The notes under the pieces were generated by a model. That model was not told the DNA's origin. It was given only the letters and a program-made list of their open reading frames with translations, and did no database searches. From positions 62,001 through 126,000 of the forward strand of contig JAEXHI010000012.1 of assembly GCA_023450085.1 (NCBI GenBank): a stretch of 64,000 nucleotides of DNA, given 5' to 3'. The number at the start of each line of letters is the position of its first letter. The first letter of the stretch is position 1. Positions 8,626 to 17,973 of the stretch are shown here, one piece after another. The position numbers and the translations under genes were made by a program. The DNA is from Bacteroidota bacterium (GTDB lineage Bacteria; Bacteroidota; Bacteroidia; Sphingobacteriales; Sphingobacteriaceae).

Positions 8626-9402
8626 ATGGCAACACAAAAAGTTAACAAGACCGCTCAGATCCACTGGCTATTGACCTTAATGGGTATAGCTTTAATTATT
8701 TGTTCGATAGCCTCAGATAAGCTATTCAACAATACTCTTTCTATTTCTCTCGGCGCTGTAGGAGGAGCCCTTCTAGGTGTTGGAGCAAGCTGGCTGATCG
8801 CAGAAAAGTATAAAGATAGAGATGAACGCGAAACCGCACTTGAACTATTTGCCAAAATAGCGAGTCTTTTGGAAGCGACAATCAACAGCAAGAACAACAG
8901 GTCATTCGAAAAATTAACTAAGATTTTCCGTTCAACTAACCTTCACCTCTATCACCAGACCCAGAGTGAGGATGGGCGACTGTTCTGGCACAGTACGATC
9001 TTAGATTTCAGATTGAAAAAAGCTATCCGAATTGGAAAGCTGGTAACCGAAGTGGACTTCTATAATCTACAGAGAACCAAAAAATCCAAGCGTCAGGCTG
9101 AGATATCTAAGAAAACCGCAAATGATCATACCATATTAAGATTATATAACCAAAATGGTCAAGAATCCAGTTCCATAGCAATCTTTGATTCTTGTAAGCA
9201 GCAAAAAGACAATTGTGGTTTTATGGTTTTGGATGACTGGAGCGACAACTACAGATTGTCAGCCTGTATCCTAAGTTTCGAACCTATCATAGAGACCTCT
9301 TTCGGTCCCGTAAGCCGAGAAGAAGCAACCAGATTGCAGGAAATATGGAACAAAGAGTTTAAAGATGTATCTTATAGAAAGATTTTTGAGGAATTCAATT
9401 AA
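8626..9402 (+). CDS. Membrane protein of unknown function
   Basis: 258 residues. Two hydrophobic segments near the N-terminus (about residues 13-30 and 37-60, the second glycine-rich: LSISLGAVGGALLGVGASWL) are followed by a ~195-residue soluble domain starting with a charged stretch (AEKYKDRDERE). No family is recognised. Codon use and base composition look a little less AT-rich than the neighbours, and the gene stands alone between the sheath cassette and a tRNA, so it may be an acquired gene (inference). An intrinsic terminator sits directly upstream. Confidence 0.75.
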   Translation: MATQKVNKTAQIHWLLTLMGIALIICSIASDKLFNNTLSISLGAVGGALLGVGASWLIAEKYKDRDERETALELFAKIASLLEATINSKNNRSFEKLTKIFRSTNLHLYHQTQSEDGRLFWHSTILDFRLKKAIRIGKLVTEVDFYNLQRTKKSKRQAEISKKTANDHTILRLYNQNGQESSSIAIFDSCKQQKDNCGFMVLDDWSDNYRLSACILSFEPIIETSFGPVSREEATRLQEIWNKEFKDVSYRKIFEEFN

Positions 9403-9635
9403 TAATGGCATATGCAATTCCATAAAAATTACTTGGAAATTAATTTACTAGTTTTTCTTATAGAGTGTTAATTTGGATGATGGGGATATGACTTGGGTTG
9501 TATCTCCAATTCTTTTTGAATATTAAAAATCCTCTGTTCACAATATCCCATTTATCCTTGTGGTTGGTGTTATCACCAACTACTTCTACTAAGCTATAAA
9601 TAAACGTTCCGTGAATACACTAATTGATATAAAAC

Positions 9636-9671
9636 GAAAAAAGCCTCAACTATTAACTAGTTAAGGCTTTT
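9636..9671 (-). terminator. Terminator of the tRNA-Leu transcript
   Basis: On the minus strand, AAGCCTTAACT and AGTTGAGGCTT pair (one mismatch) and are followed by TTTTT. It begins two bases past the 3' end of the tRNA. A separate 7 bp hairpin without a T-run (GTTGGTG/CACCAAC, 9563-9580) is the only other structure in the 9403-9673 gap. Confidence 0.8.
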
Positions 9672-9673
9672 AG

Positions 9674-9753
9674 TACCCAGGGCCGGGATCGAACCGGCAC
9701 GGTTTCCCACTGGTGTTTGAGACCAGCGCGTCTACCAATTCCGCCACCTGGGC
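9674..9753 (-). tRNA. tRNA-Leu (anticodon CAA)
   Basis: The minus strand folds as a tRNA: acceptor GCCCAGG/CCTGGGT, D-arm with AATTGGTAGA, anticodon stem CTGGT/ACCAG with loop CTCAAAC (anticodon CAA, reads UUG), an 11-base variable region, and T-arm GCCGG-TTCGATC-CCGGC. 80 nt with A as discriminator; CCA is not encoded. The variable arm is short for a leucine tRNA. Confidence 0.96.
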
Positions 9754-9858
9754 ATTTCCTCGTAAGCGGGAGTGCAAATGTATGTATTAAGATTTAATTC
9801 GCAAATTTTATTTCTTCTTTTTTTGAGCTTTTTTAAGCGTTTAAATCCCTTAAGGATT

Positions 9859-11022
9859 TTACAAAAACGCTAACAATAATTGGTTCAATTGTTTAGCTTT
9901 ATTTTCACCCATGTTAACATCCATAGGCAAGTAAATTAAATTTTCGAGCATCAGTTCATTTTCCGTTCTAAAGCTTGAATCTCCCTCCTTAAACTTTACC
10001 AAACTAGATGCTTTTGACGTCGCGTCAAAGCCCACTCCTCTTAATTTCTCAACCAATGAAACTGGATCGGGCACTTGAACAGGCAATACCCAATGAGTGT
10101 GCTGTGTATTAGCAACGCCAATCAAGTAACGTTTATCTAAACCTTGTAACAGATGCGCAGCTAACGTTTTTCTATACTGAATTTGCTTGCTGATATCTTG
10201 GGCGTATTTGTGATGTAACATCAACAAATTAGCGGCACAAGGCCGATGCCTGATTTTTTTCATCAATGCTGTGCCAGGAAAGCCGCGGGTAAAGCCTGAC
10301 AGCAAGGCATCAAAGTCTTTATTCGAGCGTTTACAAAGTGTATAAGCCCATTGGAAAGGCAATCTTTTGGTAAACAACTTAATCAAAGTGGCATTTAAAA
10401 TCTTTTTGAAATAGATTTTAGCGGGCTGTACAGGCAATTGAGCATTTAAGGTCAATACTTCTGCAAAGAGCACTTGGTCGTTAAAATGCAAAAGAGCCCC
10501 CGTGAGCGATGTATTGGTTTTAATCAGCCCAAAGCTAAACATCACTACATCTGACTGCGGGTTGCCCTGATAAATGCCGTCATAAGCCTGTGCACAATCT
10601 TCTATAACGATGAGGTCATGGGCTTTTGCCTCCTGTAGCAAGGCATCTGTGGACATTACCGCCCCAAACAAATGGGTAATGAGCAGCAGTTTCGTATGGG
10701 GTGTGATGGCATCCTTCAATTGATCGGCAGCTATTCCCAAAGTATCTTTATCTACCGTTAAAGGGATTACTTTCAACCCATGTTCGGCCATGATGGCAAA
10801 CATATCGGGAATGTTGATATTGGTCACCAATATTTCGCTGCCTCGCTCCAGTTTCAGTGCGCTTAAAAGCAAATCAAAACCAGTACGAACAGACAAGCAG
10901 GGCAAAGATTGCGCAGGAAAATGAGGTATCGTCTTGTTGAAGCCAACAGCATTTCCCACTACGGCACCAGCAGCTTTAAAAAGTTCGGAAAAACGGATAT
11001 CTAATCTGCCTCTGGCAATCAT
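9859..11022 (-). CDS. DegT/DnrJ/EryC1/StrS-family PLP enzyme
   Basis: 387 residues with the fold-type I aminotransferase pattern of sugar aminotransferases: substrate-loop LPCLSVRTGFDLLL, VIEDCAQAYDG (the PLP-contacting Asp), and SFGLIKTNTSLTGALL, whose lysine is the expected Schiff-base residue. Relatives transfer amino groups to keto-sugars in surface-polysaccharide synthesis. No nucleotide-sugar genes are near, so the substrate is open. Residues 225-290 are atypical, and the family assignment is more certain than the function. The next gene (DUF3817) ends 49 bp upstream on the same strand. Confidence 0.8.
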   Translation of the reverse strand: MIARGRLDIRFSELFKAAGAVVGNAVGFNKTIPHFPAQSLPCLSVRTGFDLLLSALKLERGSEILVTNINIPDMFAIMAEHGLKVIPLTVDKDTLGIAADQLKDAITPHTKLLLITHLFGAVMSTDALLQEAKAHDLIVIEDCAQAYDGIYQGNPQSDVVMFSFGLIKTNTSLTGALLHFNDQVLFAEVLTLNAQLPVQPAKIYFKKILNATLIKLFTKRLPFQWAYTLCKRSNKDFDALLSGFTRGFPGTALMKKIRHRPCAANLLMLHHKYAQDISKQIQYRKTLAAHLLQGLDKRYLIGVANTQHTHWVLPVQVPDPVSLVEKLRGVGFDATSKASSLVKFKEGDSSFRTENELMLENLIYLPMDVNMGENKAKQLNQLLLAFL

Positions 11023-11071
11023 CTTAATGTTTGAGAATAAACGCTAAGATAATGATTTATGCCAAGCAGCA

Positions 11072-11365
11072 CTAAGCGGCAGTGTCTTCTGCTTTTAGCT
11101 TATGTTCTACCCAAAAAGGCACAAATGGTAATAAAGAAGCGATGAACAACAACACCACTTTACCAAATTTCCATTTTTTCTCTTGCCAAGCCATGATCAA
11201 ACAAGCAATGTAAGCCACAAACAATAAGCCGTGCGCCCAGCCCACATATTTTACAGCCAAGGGCATATTAGCCCAGTATTTAAGCGGCATGGCAATAAAC
11301 AACAATACAATGTAGGAAATTCCTTCTGCTAAAGCTACTTTTCTAAAAAGGTGTAATGAAGACAT
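11072..11365 (-). CDS. DUF3817 small membrane protein
   Basis: 97 residues with three predicted membrane helices (about 12-27, 41-59, 68-86). The pattern FRKVALAEGISYIVLLFIAM plus AHGLLFVAYIACLIMAW is that of DUF3817 (YdzA-like) integral membrane proteins. Biochemical role unknown. Probably transcribed with the DegT-type gene downstream. Confidence 0.88.
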   Translation of the reverse strand: MSSLHLFRKVALAEGISYIVLLFIAMPLKYWANMPLAVKYVGWAHGLLFVAYIACLIMAWQEKKWKFGKVVLLFIASLLPFVPFWVEHKLKAEDTAA

Positions 11366-11497
11366 CTGATTTTGAGGTTTTCCCCAAAAATAACCCGATA
11401 ATTTTAGTGGACCTACCTAATTTATCTTTTTGACATTATATCTACTTTGAAAATCCATTTTATGGGTTGCTATTAAATTTTAAGAAATAAATAAAAA

Positions 11498-11631
11498 TTT
11501 TGTTAATACCATTGAGTTACTATGTGTCTATGTGGTTTATTTAGCAATCTTTTGTATTTTTTATAAAAAAAACAACCACATAGGCACATAAGAGTGCGTG
11601 CTAAACGGCATCCAATATTAGTAGAACGAAG
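11498..11631. repeat. Dispersed ~135 bp repeat, copy 1 (internal inverted repeat)
   Basis: Starts TTTTGTTAATACCATTGAG and ends GTAGAACGAAG. It contains ACTATGTGTCTATGTGGTT and, about 36 bp further on, the near-complement AACCACATAGGCACATAAG, so the transcript would form a long hairpin. A second copy in the same orientation lies at 13950-14088. It fills the gap between 11366 and 11683. Confidence 0.8.
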
Positions 11632-11683
11632 AGATTTTGATTAGGCCTAAGAAAGCGCTTATCTGAACTCACCTTAATTTGGC

Positions 11684-12883
11684 CTAAAAGCTAAAATTAT
11701 CCAAGTACTTATAGGCAGATCCAGTGTTCAGCAATAGTACTTTATGATGTCTTTCAACCTTATTTAATTTGATTAATCGCTTTAATCCTGCCAATAATGC
11801 TGCACCTTCGGGAGCAACGAGCAAACCTTCTACCCTAGCCATCTCCTTAAGGTTTTCGGTAATTTCAGCCTCGCTAATTCCTAAAACATCGCCATCTGAT
11901 TGTGCCATTACTTCTAACATCATCCGTTCTGCAAAAGGTCGTGGTACAGCCAAACCATTGGCTACGGTAGCCTTTCCCTCGTAGTTGGTGGCATTTTCTT
12001 GCCAACCGTTCATTGTGGCCACCAAAGGCTGACAGTTTTCGGCTTGTATGGCAACCATTTTAGTAGGGATATGTTTAATCCAGCCCATTTGCTTCATTTC
12101 ATGAAAGGCTTTCCAAATACCAATCAAGCCTGTTCCTCCTCCTGCTGGATATAAAATCACATCGGGCAGCTCCCAATTAAGCTGTTCGGCAATTTCATAA
12201 CCCAAGGTTTTCTTCCCTTCTAAGCGATAAGGTTCTTTCATGGTGGAAATATCGAAACAATTGATCTCCTGCTTAATGGCCGCTACTTTCTTGGCACAAT
12301 CGTGAATCAACCCATCCACCAAAATCAGCGCCGCTCCAAAAGCCAAGCACTCCTTTTGAAAGGCCAATGGCGTATGAGTAGGCATGACCACAATGGCCTG
12401 CATTTGGGCCTTGGCACAGTAGGCACTCAAAGCGCCGCCCGCATTTCCAGCGGTGGGCACAATACAGGTTTCTGCACCTAATTCCTTCGCCTTGGAAACA
12501 GCCATGCTCAAACCTCTCGCTTTAAATGAACCCGTTGGATTAAAGGATTCGTCTTTCAACATTAGATTTTCTAAGGATAATCGTTTACCTAAATTAGATA
12601 AAGGCAAAATGGGTGTCCAGCCCTCCCCTAAACTGATCCTGTTTTGCTGATGGGTTAACGGTAGTACTTTAGAATAACGCCACATTGATCTTTCCCCTTG
12701 GTCAATCACTTGCTCAGGCGAGGTTTCTTCCAAAGCATATTTAAGGACGATAGGTGCTGATCCGCATTGTGTACAAAAGGTTTGGAGCTGGTTTTTGTTA
12801 TATAATTGTTGGCAGTTACTGCACACTAATTCATAATCACTAGTTATAATAGATGTAGGTTCGGCAAAGATTAATTTTTCCAT
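11684..12883 (-). CDS. Threonine synthase-like PLP enzyme with N-terminal zinc ribbon
   Basis: 399 residues. A CxxC...CxxC zinc-ribbon-like motif occupies residues 21-40 (CSNC and CTQC). The fold-type II core follows: LGEGWTPILPL, the PLP lysine in NPTGSFKARG, the asparagine loop PTAGNAGGAL, and the glycine-rich phosphate loop PAGGGTGLIG. These fit threonine synthase of the plant/archaeal type, which makes threonine from O-phosphohomoserine with release of phosphate. The hom gene at 58865 is far away, and no thrB or second thrC lies near, so another PLP lyase role is possible. A LysR gene sits 59 bp upstream on the same strand, and both lie between two copies of the 135-140 bp repeat. Confidence 0.82.
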   Translation of the reverse strand: MEKLIFAEPTSIITSDYELVCSNCQQLYNKNQLQTFCTQCGSAPIVLKYALEETSPEQVIDQGERSMWRYSKVLPLTHQQNRISLGEGWTPILPLSNLGKRLSLENLMLKDESFNPTGSFKARGLSMAVSKAKELGAETCIVPTAGNAGGALSAYCAKAQMQAIVVMPTHTPLAFQKECLAFGAALILVDGLIHDCAKKVAAIKQEINCFDISTMKEPYRLEGKKTLGYEIAEQLNWELPDVILYPAGGGTGLIGIWKAFHEMKQMGWIKHIPTKMVAIQAENCQPLVATMNGWQENATNYEGKATVANGLAVPRPFAERMMLEVMAQSDGDVLGISEAEITENLKEMARVEGLLVAPEGAALLAGLKRLIKLNKVERHHKVLLLNTGSAYKYLDNFSF

Positions 12884-12942
12884 AGCACTAAATTAGCGCA
12901 ATAGATGACCTAGCGTATATCACAAATAGCCATAGGTTATAA

Positions 12943-13845
12943 CTAAATATTATAATGGTTCTTGGCGAATTTGATAAAGGCTTTGTTCACACCCAAATTT
13001 TCATCACCCAATCTTTGGATAAAATAGAAATGTCGTTGAATGTTCAGCTGATCGATGTTCAATCTGACCAGATCGCCCCTTTCTAAGGCCTTTTGCACGG
13101 CAGTAAAAGGGAGAAAGGCCATACAATCATCCGCCATTACAAAATTTTTAAGCACTTCTGTTCCCCCCAAACGGATACAGATATTAAGGTCGCTGATTTT
13201 TAAATGATGCTCTTGCAATGCTTGTCCTACTGCGGCCAAAGTCCCCGACCCTCTTTCACGGATGGCCAAAGGCAAGGTTTTAAGTTCTTGAATGCTATAA
13301 TTTGATTGCTTTGCCAAATAGCTACTTGGTGCACAAACAGCAACCACTTCTTCGGTCAGGAAAAACTGGCTATTAATGCCATCCATTTTATTCTTCCCTT
13401 CCACAATGGCCAGATCAATTTCGTGGTTCAATAAAGCCGTGGTTACATTTTCAGAGTTTCGGTTCACCATACTGATATGAATCTCCTGATGATGCTTCCT
13501 AAAGGCCGACAATACGGATGGAATGACATACAATGCTACGGTAGTACTTGCACCAAGTTTGAGGTCGCCCCGCAAACTATCTAACTGGCGAAAGGCTCCT
13601 ACATCAAATACAATTTGACTTGCTAGGGTGCTTGCGGTTTGTAAATGCTTTTGTAAAATTAAACCTGCGGGAGTGAGTTTCACCAAACCTTTGTTCCGAT
13701 CAAAAAGTGACACCCCGTATTCTTGCTCTAGCTTTTGAATGTGTTTGCTAATGGCGGGTTGGCTAATAAAAAGCACTTCACTGGCTTTGGTAAAGCTCAA
13801 GTGCCTAGCAACTTCAATAAAAACCAAATGGTTAAAGGAAATCAT
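12943..13845 (-). CDS. LysR-family transcriptional regulator
   Basis: 300 residues. An N-terminal winged helix-turn-helix (residues 1-60: LVFIEVARHLSFTKASEVLF, SQPAISKHIQKLEQEYG) is followed by the LysR substrate-binding domain (from residue 90, GDLKLGASTTVALYVIPS). It is upstream of, and on the same strand as, the threonine synthase-like gene and may control it. The usual divergent LysR-target layout is not seen. Confidence 0.93.
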   Translation of the reverse strand: MISFNHLVFIEVARHLSFTKASEVLFISQPAISKHIQKLEQEYGVSLFDRNKGLVKLTPAGLILQKHLQTASTLASQIVFDVGAFRQLDSLRGDLKLGASTTVALYVIPSVLSAFRKHHQEIHISMVNRNSENVTTALLNHEIDLAIVEGKNKMDGINSQFFLTEEVVAVCAPSSYLAKQSNYSIQELKTLPLAIRERGSGTLAAVGQALQEHHLKISDLNICIRLGGTEVLKNFVMADDCMAFLPFTAVQKALERGDLVRLNIDQLNIQRHFYFIQRLGDENLGVNKAFIKFAKNHYNI

Positions 13846-13949
13846 ACCTATTTATTGCTTCGCAATAGCAGCACAATATAACTAATTAGCGTCAGCTCAT
13901 GACAAAAAATGCTTTCTTAGTATTAAAATTAGACTTTGAGATTCGGGCA

Positions 13950-14088
13950 TTTTGTTAATACCATTGAGTTTACTATGTGTCTATGTGGTTGTATTTTATC
14001 TTCATCAAAACCGCAAAAACATCCTAAATGAACCACATAGACACATAAGAGTACATGCTAAACGGGCTACGATTTTAGTAGAACGAAG
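13950..14088. repeat. Dispersed ~140 bp repeat, copy 2
   Basis: Same start (TTTTGTTAATACCATTGAG) and end (GTAGAACGAAG) as the copy at 11498-11631, in the same orientation. Inner arms CTATGTGTCTATGTGGTT and AACCACATAGACACATAAG are here perfectly complementary. The middle, between the arms, differs from copy 1. A short open frame across it is not a gene. Confidence 0.8.
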
Positions 14089-14141
14089 TGGGCTTGCTAG
14101 GTCTAGAGATCTTAAAACATCGCAAAAAACTTATCCCGAAC

Positions 14142-14669
14142 TTAGTTATCTATTTTAGTTAGGCTCTCTTGTAGGCGATGGAGGTATTTACTTCTATAAT
14201 GGATGTCTTTGATTTTTGCTAATTGAGCGGCTTGCTGCTCGTCATCCAACGTTTCAAAACCTTGGGTGTATTGAGCCAGTTCTTGATCTAAGTTTTGTGC
14301 AAAATCAGTAATTTGCTGCTTAATTTCTGCCGTTTTTTCGGGATCTGGATCAAATTGCAAATCCATAATGGCTTCATTAACATCCATCATCTCCATTAAA
14401 AAAGACTGCGGTAGCGTATAATTCTCTCCTTCAGCAATCACCTCCTTTAGCGTAAGCACATATTGCAATACTTTTTGAGGATCTTTTAATACCTGAAAAG
14501 CTTTGTTATTGAGGGTAGAAAGTTCCAACACCTCTTCCTGCTTCTCTGCACTTTCGTTGATGTAAAAATCCGGATGGTACTTTTTGCTCAAGGCATAAAA
14601 CTGCTGCTTCACCACATTTTGATCTGGATGAAAGCTCACTGGCAAATCGTAAAGTTCGAAATAAGTCAT
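14142..14669 (-). CDS. hscB: Fe-S cluster assembly co-chaperone HscB
   Basis: 175 residues, the usual HscB size. The J-domain is at residues 1-75 with HPD at 32-34 (LSKKYHPDFYI). The C-terminal helical domain includes FLMEMMDVNEAIMDL, the part that in HscB contacts the scaffold protein IscU. HscB delivers IscU to the Hsp70 HscA. No hscA or iscU gene is in the window. It is the last gene of the dxr-rseP-hscB run. The 42 bp spacer before it holds two near-identical copies of ATTAGCTGATTGGCTA. Confidence 0.9.
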   Translation of the reverse strand: MTYFELYDLPVSFHPDQNVVKQQFYALSKKYHPDFYINESAEKQEEVLELSTLNNKAFQVLKDPQKVLQYVLTLKEVIAEGENYTLPQSFLMEMMDVNEAIMDLQFDPDPEKTAEIKQQITDFAQNLDQELAQYTQGFETLDDEQQAAQLAKIKDIHYRSKYLHRLQESLTKIDN

Positions 14670-14711
14670 GAATTAGCTGATTGGCTAATTAGCTGATTAG
14701 CTAATTAACCT

Positions 14712-16112
14712 TTATTTCCCAAAAATCTTTAAAATATCATTTCCGAAGGCAAATACCATCAAGCCCAATAAGATCACAAAGCCCACTACTTGTGCTTTTT
14801 CCATAAACTTATCGCTTAACGGTTTACCTTTAATCATTTCTATGATCAGGAACACTACGTGACCGCCATCTAAAGCTGGAATTGGCAACAAGTTCATGAA
14901 GGCCAAAGCCATCGAAATTAAACCTGTTAAACGCCAGAATTTTTCCCACTCAAACTCGGCACCGTATACCTTGGCAATACCAATAGGACTACTAATGTTA
15001 CGGGCACTTACTTTACCAGTAATCATTTTCCAAATGCCTTTTGCATTATCGCTAAAGGTGGTCCATCCTTTATCAATACCAATAGAGAAAGACTCTAAAA
15101 AGCCGTAGTTAATGGTTTTTAAAGGTAAATCAAAGCGACCAAAAATAATTCCCACTGTACCTTCTGCAGATACTTTAGGGTTAAGTACCAATTCTTCTCC
15201 TCCTCTAGCTACTTTTACACTAATGGTTTTACCTGCATTTTTTTCTACTTCCGAAGTAAAATCGTCCAAGAAACGTACTGATTTACCATTGATAGCTAAT
15301 ACGCTATCTCCTTTTTTAAGGCCTGCTTGATAGGCTGGAGCAACTGCTTTTACAGTGTCGGGCTTAACAAAAATGGCTTTTATCTTTCCAAACAGGCTCA
15401 CTTTTGGCTGTAAATCTTGTGGTGTTACTACCGAATCAATCTTTTTGGCTACAAACCTAGGGCTAACAAATTCTTTAATACCGTGTTTGCTGATATTGTC
15501 CAATACCGATTCTGGCACTTTAAGATCTATTGCGCTTCCATTTCTTGACACGGTCAATTTAGTGTTGCCTAACAACACTTTAGAACTCAATAATTCATCA
15601 AAATAAATCAATTTTTGGCCATTAACGGCTAATATTTTATCACCTGTTTTTAGTCCAATTTCCTTACCGATAATCCCAGGACTTACGCCGTTTACCAATT
15701 TATCATTAGGGATAAAGGTTTCACCATATTTAAAGGTGATGATCCAGAAGATCACAATACCTACAATGATATTTACGATGATACCACCTAGCATTACGAT
15801 TAAACGTTGCCAAGCTGGTTTTGAACGAAATTCCCAAGGTTGTGCTGGTGCAGCCATTTGTTCGGTATCCATAGATTCGTCTATCATTCCCGAAATTTTC
15901 ACATAACCACCCAGTGGTAACCAACCTACACCATATTCTGTATCTCCTACTTTGAAGCTGAATAGTTTAAATCCCCAAGCGTCAAAAAAGAGGTAAAATT
16001 TTTCTACTTTAATTCCAAAAGCTCTTGCTGCTAAAAAATGTCCTAACTCGTGTAAGATTACTAGTATCGATAGTCCCAGCAAAAGCTGGCCCGCCATAAT
16101 CAATCCATCCAT
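14712..16112 (-). CDS. rseP: RIP metalloprotease RseP (site-2 protease family)
   Basis: 466 residues. HELGH at residues 21-25 in the first membrane helix is the zinc site; the third ligand is in NLLPIPALDGGHVVF near the C-terminus. Two PDZ-like stretches lie between (GLKTGDKILAVNGQKL and GLKKGDSVLAINGKSV). Inner-membrane protease that cuts transmembrane anti-sigma factors or leftover signal peptides. It follows dxr with a 19 bp gap, a gene order common in bacteria, so co-transcription is likely. Confidence 0.96.
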   Translation of the reverse strand: MDGLIMAGQLLLGLSILVILHELGHFLAARAFGIKVEKFYLFFDAWGFKLFSFKVGDTEYGVGWLPLGGYVKISGMIDESMDTEQMAAPAQPWEFRSKPAWQRLIVMLGGIIVNIIVGIVIFWIITFKYGETFIPNDKLVNGVSPGIIGKEIGLKTGDKILAVNGQKLIYFDELLSSKVLLGNTKLTVSRNGSAIDLKVPESVLDNISKHGIKEFVSPRFVAKKIDSVVTPQDLQPKVSLFGKIKAIFVKPDTVKAVAPAYQAGLKKGDSVLAINGKSVRFLDDFTSEVEKNAGKTISVKVARGGEELVLNPKVSAEGTVGIIFGRFDLPLKTINYGFLESFSIGIDKGWTTFSDNAKGIWKMITGKVSARNISSPIGIAKVYGAEFEWEKFWRLTGLISMALAFMNLLPIPALDGGHVVFLIIEMIKGKPLSDKFMEKAQVVGFVILLGLMVFAFGNDILKIFGK

Positions 16113-16131
16113 ATTTTATTGTCGTGTGTTT

Positions 16132-17304
16132 CTATTTTAGATGTGTTACTACTTGTTTTGTTACCAACTGGTCCGCAAATATACGGGTAAGCTGATCGGT
16201 TTCTAAATAATGGTTCAATGTTGGCTGCGCCACAAACGTCATTTCGTTCATGCACTGCTCAATCACGTCACTCATTTCCAAAAAGCCTATTTTATCTTTC
16301 AAAAATGCATCTACCACTATTTCATTAGCAGCGTTTAAGATGCATGGCATATTCCCACCTTTTTGCATAGCGATATAAGCCAGCTCAAGGTTACGAAAAC
16401 TTTTTGTATCTGCCTCGGAAAATGTCAATTCGGGATATTTTAAAAAGCTAAAACGCTCGAAATCTGTTTTTAGCCTGTTGGGGTAAGCCAATGCGTAATG
16501 GATAGGCAATTTCATATCTGGAACACCCATTTGTGCTTTGATAGACCCATCTGTAAACTGCACCATCGAATGGATAATAGACTGTGGATGAACCACTACC
16601 TCCACCTGTTCTGGCTGTAATTTGAACAACCATTTAGCCTCTATAGCTTCCAAACCTTTGTTCATTAAGGAAGCTGAATCGATGGTGATTTTAGCTCCCA
16701 TTACCCAATTAGGGTGTTTTAGCGCTTGATTTTTGGTTACTGTCGCCAAAAACGCTCTGTCCTTTCCTCTAAATGGTCCACCCGAAGCGGTGAGCAAGAT
16801 TTTTTCGATGGAGTTTTGCTCTTCGCCCACCAAACATTGGAAAATAGCAGAATGCTCCGAATCTACCGGAATGATATTTACGCCATGTTGCTTGGCCAAG
16901 CTCATTACCAGTTCGCCAGCTACTACCAAAGTTTCTTTATTGGCCAAGCCGATGTCTTTTTTGGCTTCAATAGCTGCAATAGTTGGTTTTAAACCCACTG
17001 ATCCCATCACTGCTGTAAGCACCAAATGGGTTTGTGGCAACTGAACCGCTGCGATTAATGCTTCCTCACCCGCCATTACTCTAATGTTAGGCAAGGCTTC
17101 TTTCACTTGTTGATATAGGCTTTCATCTCCTATCACCACCAACTCTGGTTTAAATTCCAAAGCTTGTGCAATCAGCAAACTGGCGTTTTGTTGCGCAGTT
17201 AGGGCATTAACCTTGTATAAGCTGGGGTTTGCCCGCACTACTTCCAGTGCTTGTGTTCCAATGGAACCTGTAGAGCCTAGTATAGATATGTTTTTATATT
17301 GCAA
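16132..17304 (-). CDS. dxr: 1-deoxy-D-xylulose 5-phosphate reductoisomerase
   Basis: 390 residues. NADPH-binding motif ISILGSTGSIGTQALE at the N-terminus, the metal/substrate block PVDSEHSAIFQCL, the GPF loop in TASGGPFRGKD, and HPNWVMGAKITIDSASLMNK. It catalyses the committed step of the MEP pathway, to 2-C-methyl-D-erythritol 4-phosphate. The start codon is TTG (17302-17304): no ATG lies between the upstream stop region and the nucleotide-binding motif, and this start gives the normal N-terminal length. First gene of the dxr-rseP-hscB run. Confidence 0.96.
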   Translation of the reverse strand: MQYKNISILGSTGSIGTQALEVVRANPSLYKVNALTAQQNASLLIAQALEFKPELVVIGDESLYQQVKEALPNIRVMAGEEALIAAVQLPQTHLVLTAVMGSVGLKPTIAAIEAKKDIGLANKETLVVAGELVMSLAKQHGVNIIPVDSEHSAIFQCLVGEEQNSIEKILLTASGGPFRGKDRAFLATVTKNQALKHPNWVMGAKITIDSASLMNKGLEAIEAKWLFKLQPEQVEVVVHPQSIIHSMVQFTDGSIKAQMGVPDMKLPIHYALAYPNRLKTDFERFSFLKYPELTFSEADTKSFRNLELAYIAMQKGGNMPCILNAANEIVVDAFLKDKIGFLEMSDVIEQCMNEMTFVAQPTLNHYLETDQLTRIFADQLVTKQVVTHLK

Positions 17305-17349
17305 AATTTCTAATTATAGAATTGTTTTATTGTTGTTTTATAAATATTT

Positions 17350-17962
17350 GACCTTTTCAAGGTCACTTATCCGTCTATTTTTAAATTTATCGTCCATCTT
17401 CTCCATCCCTAAGGGATGATATATCTATAGACTTTATGCCGTTGTATAGCGACCCCGACAGGGTCGTATTCCCTTTCTATCGTTTAATCTATAGAAATTT
17501 GACCTTTTCAAGGTCGCTATACGTCTATTTTTAATTCGCCATCTACCTTCTCCATCCCGAAGGAATGATATATCTATAGACCTTATGCATTTTAAATTCG
17601 ACCCCGACAGGGTCGTATTCCCTTCTATCGTTTAATCTATAGAAATTTGACCTTTTCAAGGTCGTTATTTGTATATCTTCAATTCACCGCCTATTTTTTC
17701 CATCCCGAGGGGATGATATATCTACAGACCTTATGCCGTTGTATATGCGACCACGACAGGGTCGTATTCCCTTCTATCGTTTAATCTATAGACATTTGAC
17801 CTTTTCAAGGTCGCTATACGTCTATTTTTAATTCGCCATCTACCTTCTCCATCCCGAAGGGATGATATATCTATAGACCTTATGCATTTCACATTCGACC
17901 CCGACAGGGTCGAATCACATCTATTCCTTTTACCTCTACAAATATTTTACCTTTTCAAGGTC
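17350..17962. repeat. Tandem array of ~149 bp three-hairpin units (REP/BIME-like)
   Basis: GACCTTTTCAAGGTC occurs at 17350, 17501, 17649 and 17798, with a degenerate fifth copy ending at 17962, a period of 148-151 bp. Between them lie CATCCCGAAGGGATG (17404, 17553 variant, 17701 variant, 17850) and GACCCCGACAGGGTC (17451, 17600, 17749 variant, 17897). That makes about 13 short palindromes. The sequence between hairpins is also conserved. The array fills the gap from dxr to the transposase gene. Confidence 0.93.
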
Positions 17963-17973
17963 GTTTAATTCAT

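Noticed and set aside
9563..9580. Hairpin GTTGGTG/CACCAAC as a terminator of the 8626 gene
   Set aside because: No T-run follows on either strand and it is 160 bases past the stop codon.
13952..14158. Plus-strand ORF of 68 codons
   Set aside because: It lies inside the dispersed ~140 bp hairpin repeat and runs into the 3' end of hscB; copy 1 of the repeat does not keep the frame.
14671..14706. Short tandem repeat ATTAGCTGATTGGCTA/ATTAGCTGATTAGCTA
   Set aside because: Only about two copies in a 42 bp spacer between rseP and hscB; probably slippage, with no sign of function.
17350..17962. Possible CRISPR array
   Set aside because: The whole ~149 bp unit is conserved, including the parts between hairpins; there are no variable spacers and no cas genes. 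The neighbour is a RAYT transposase.
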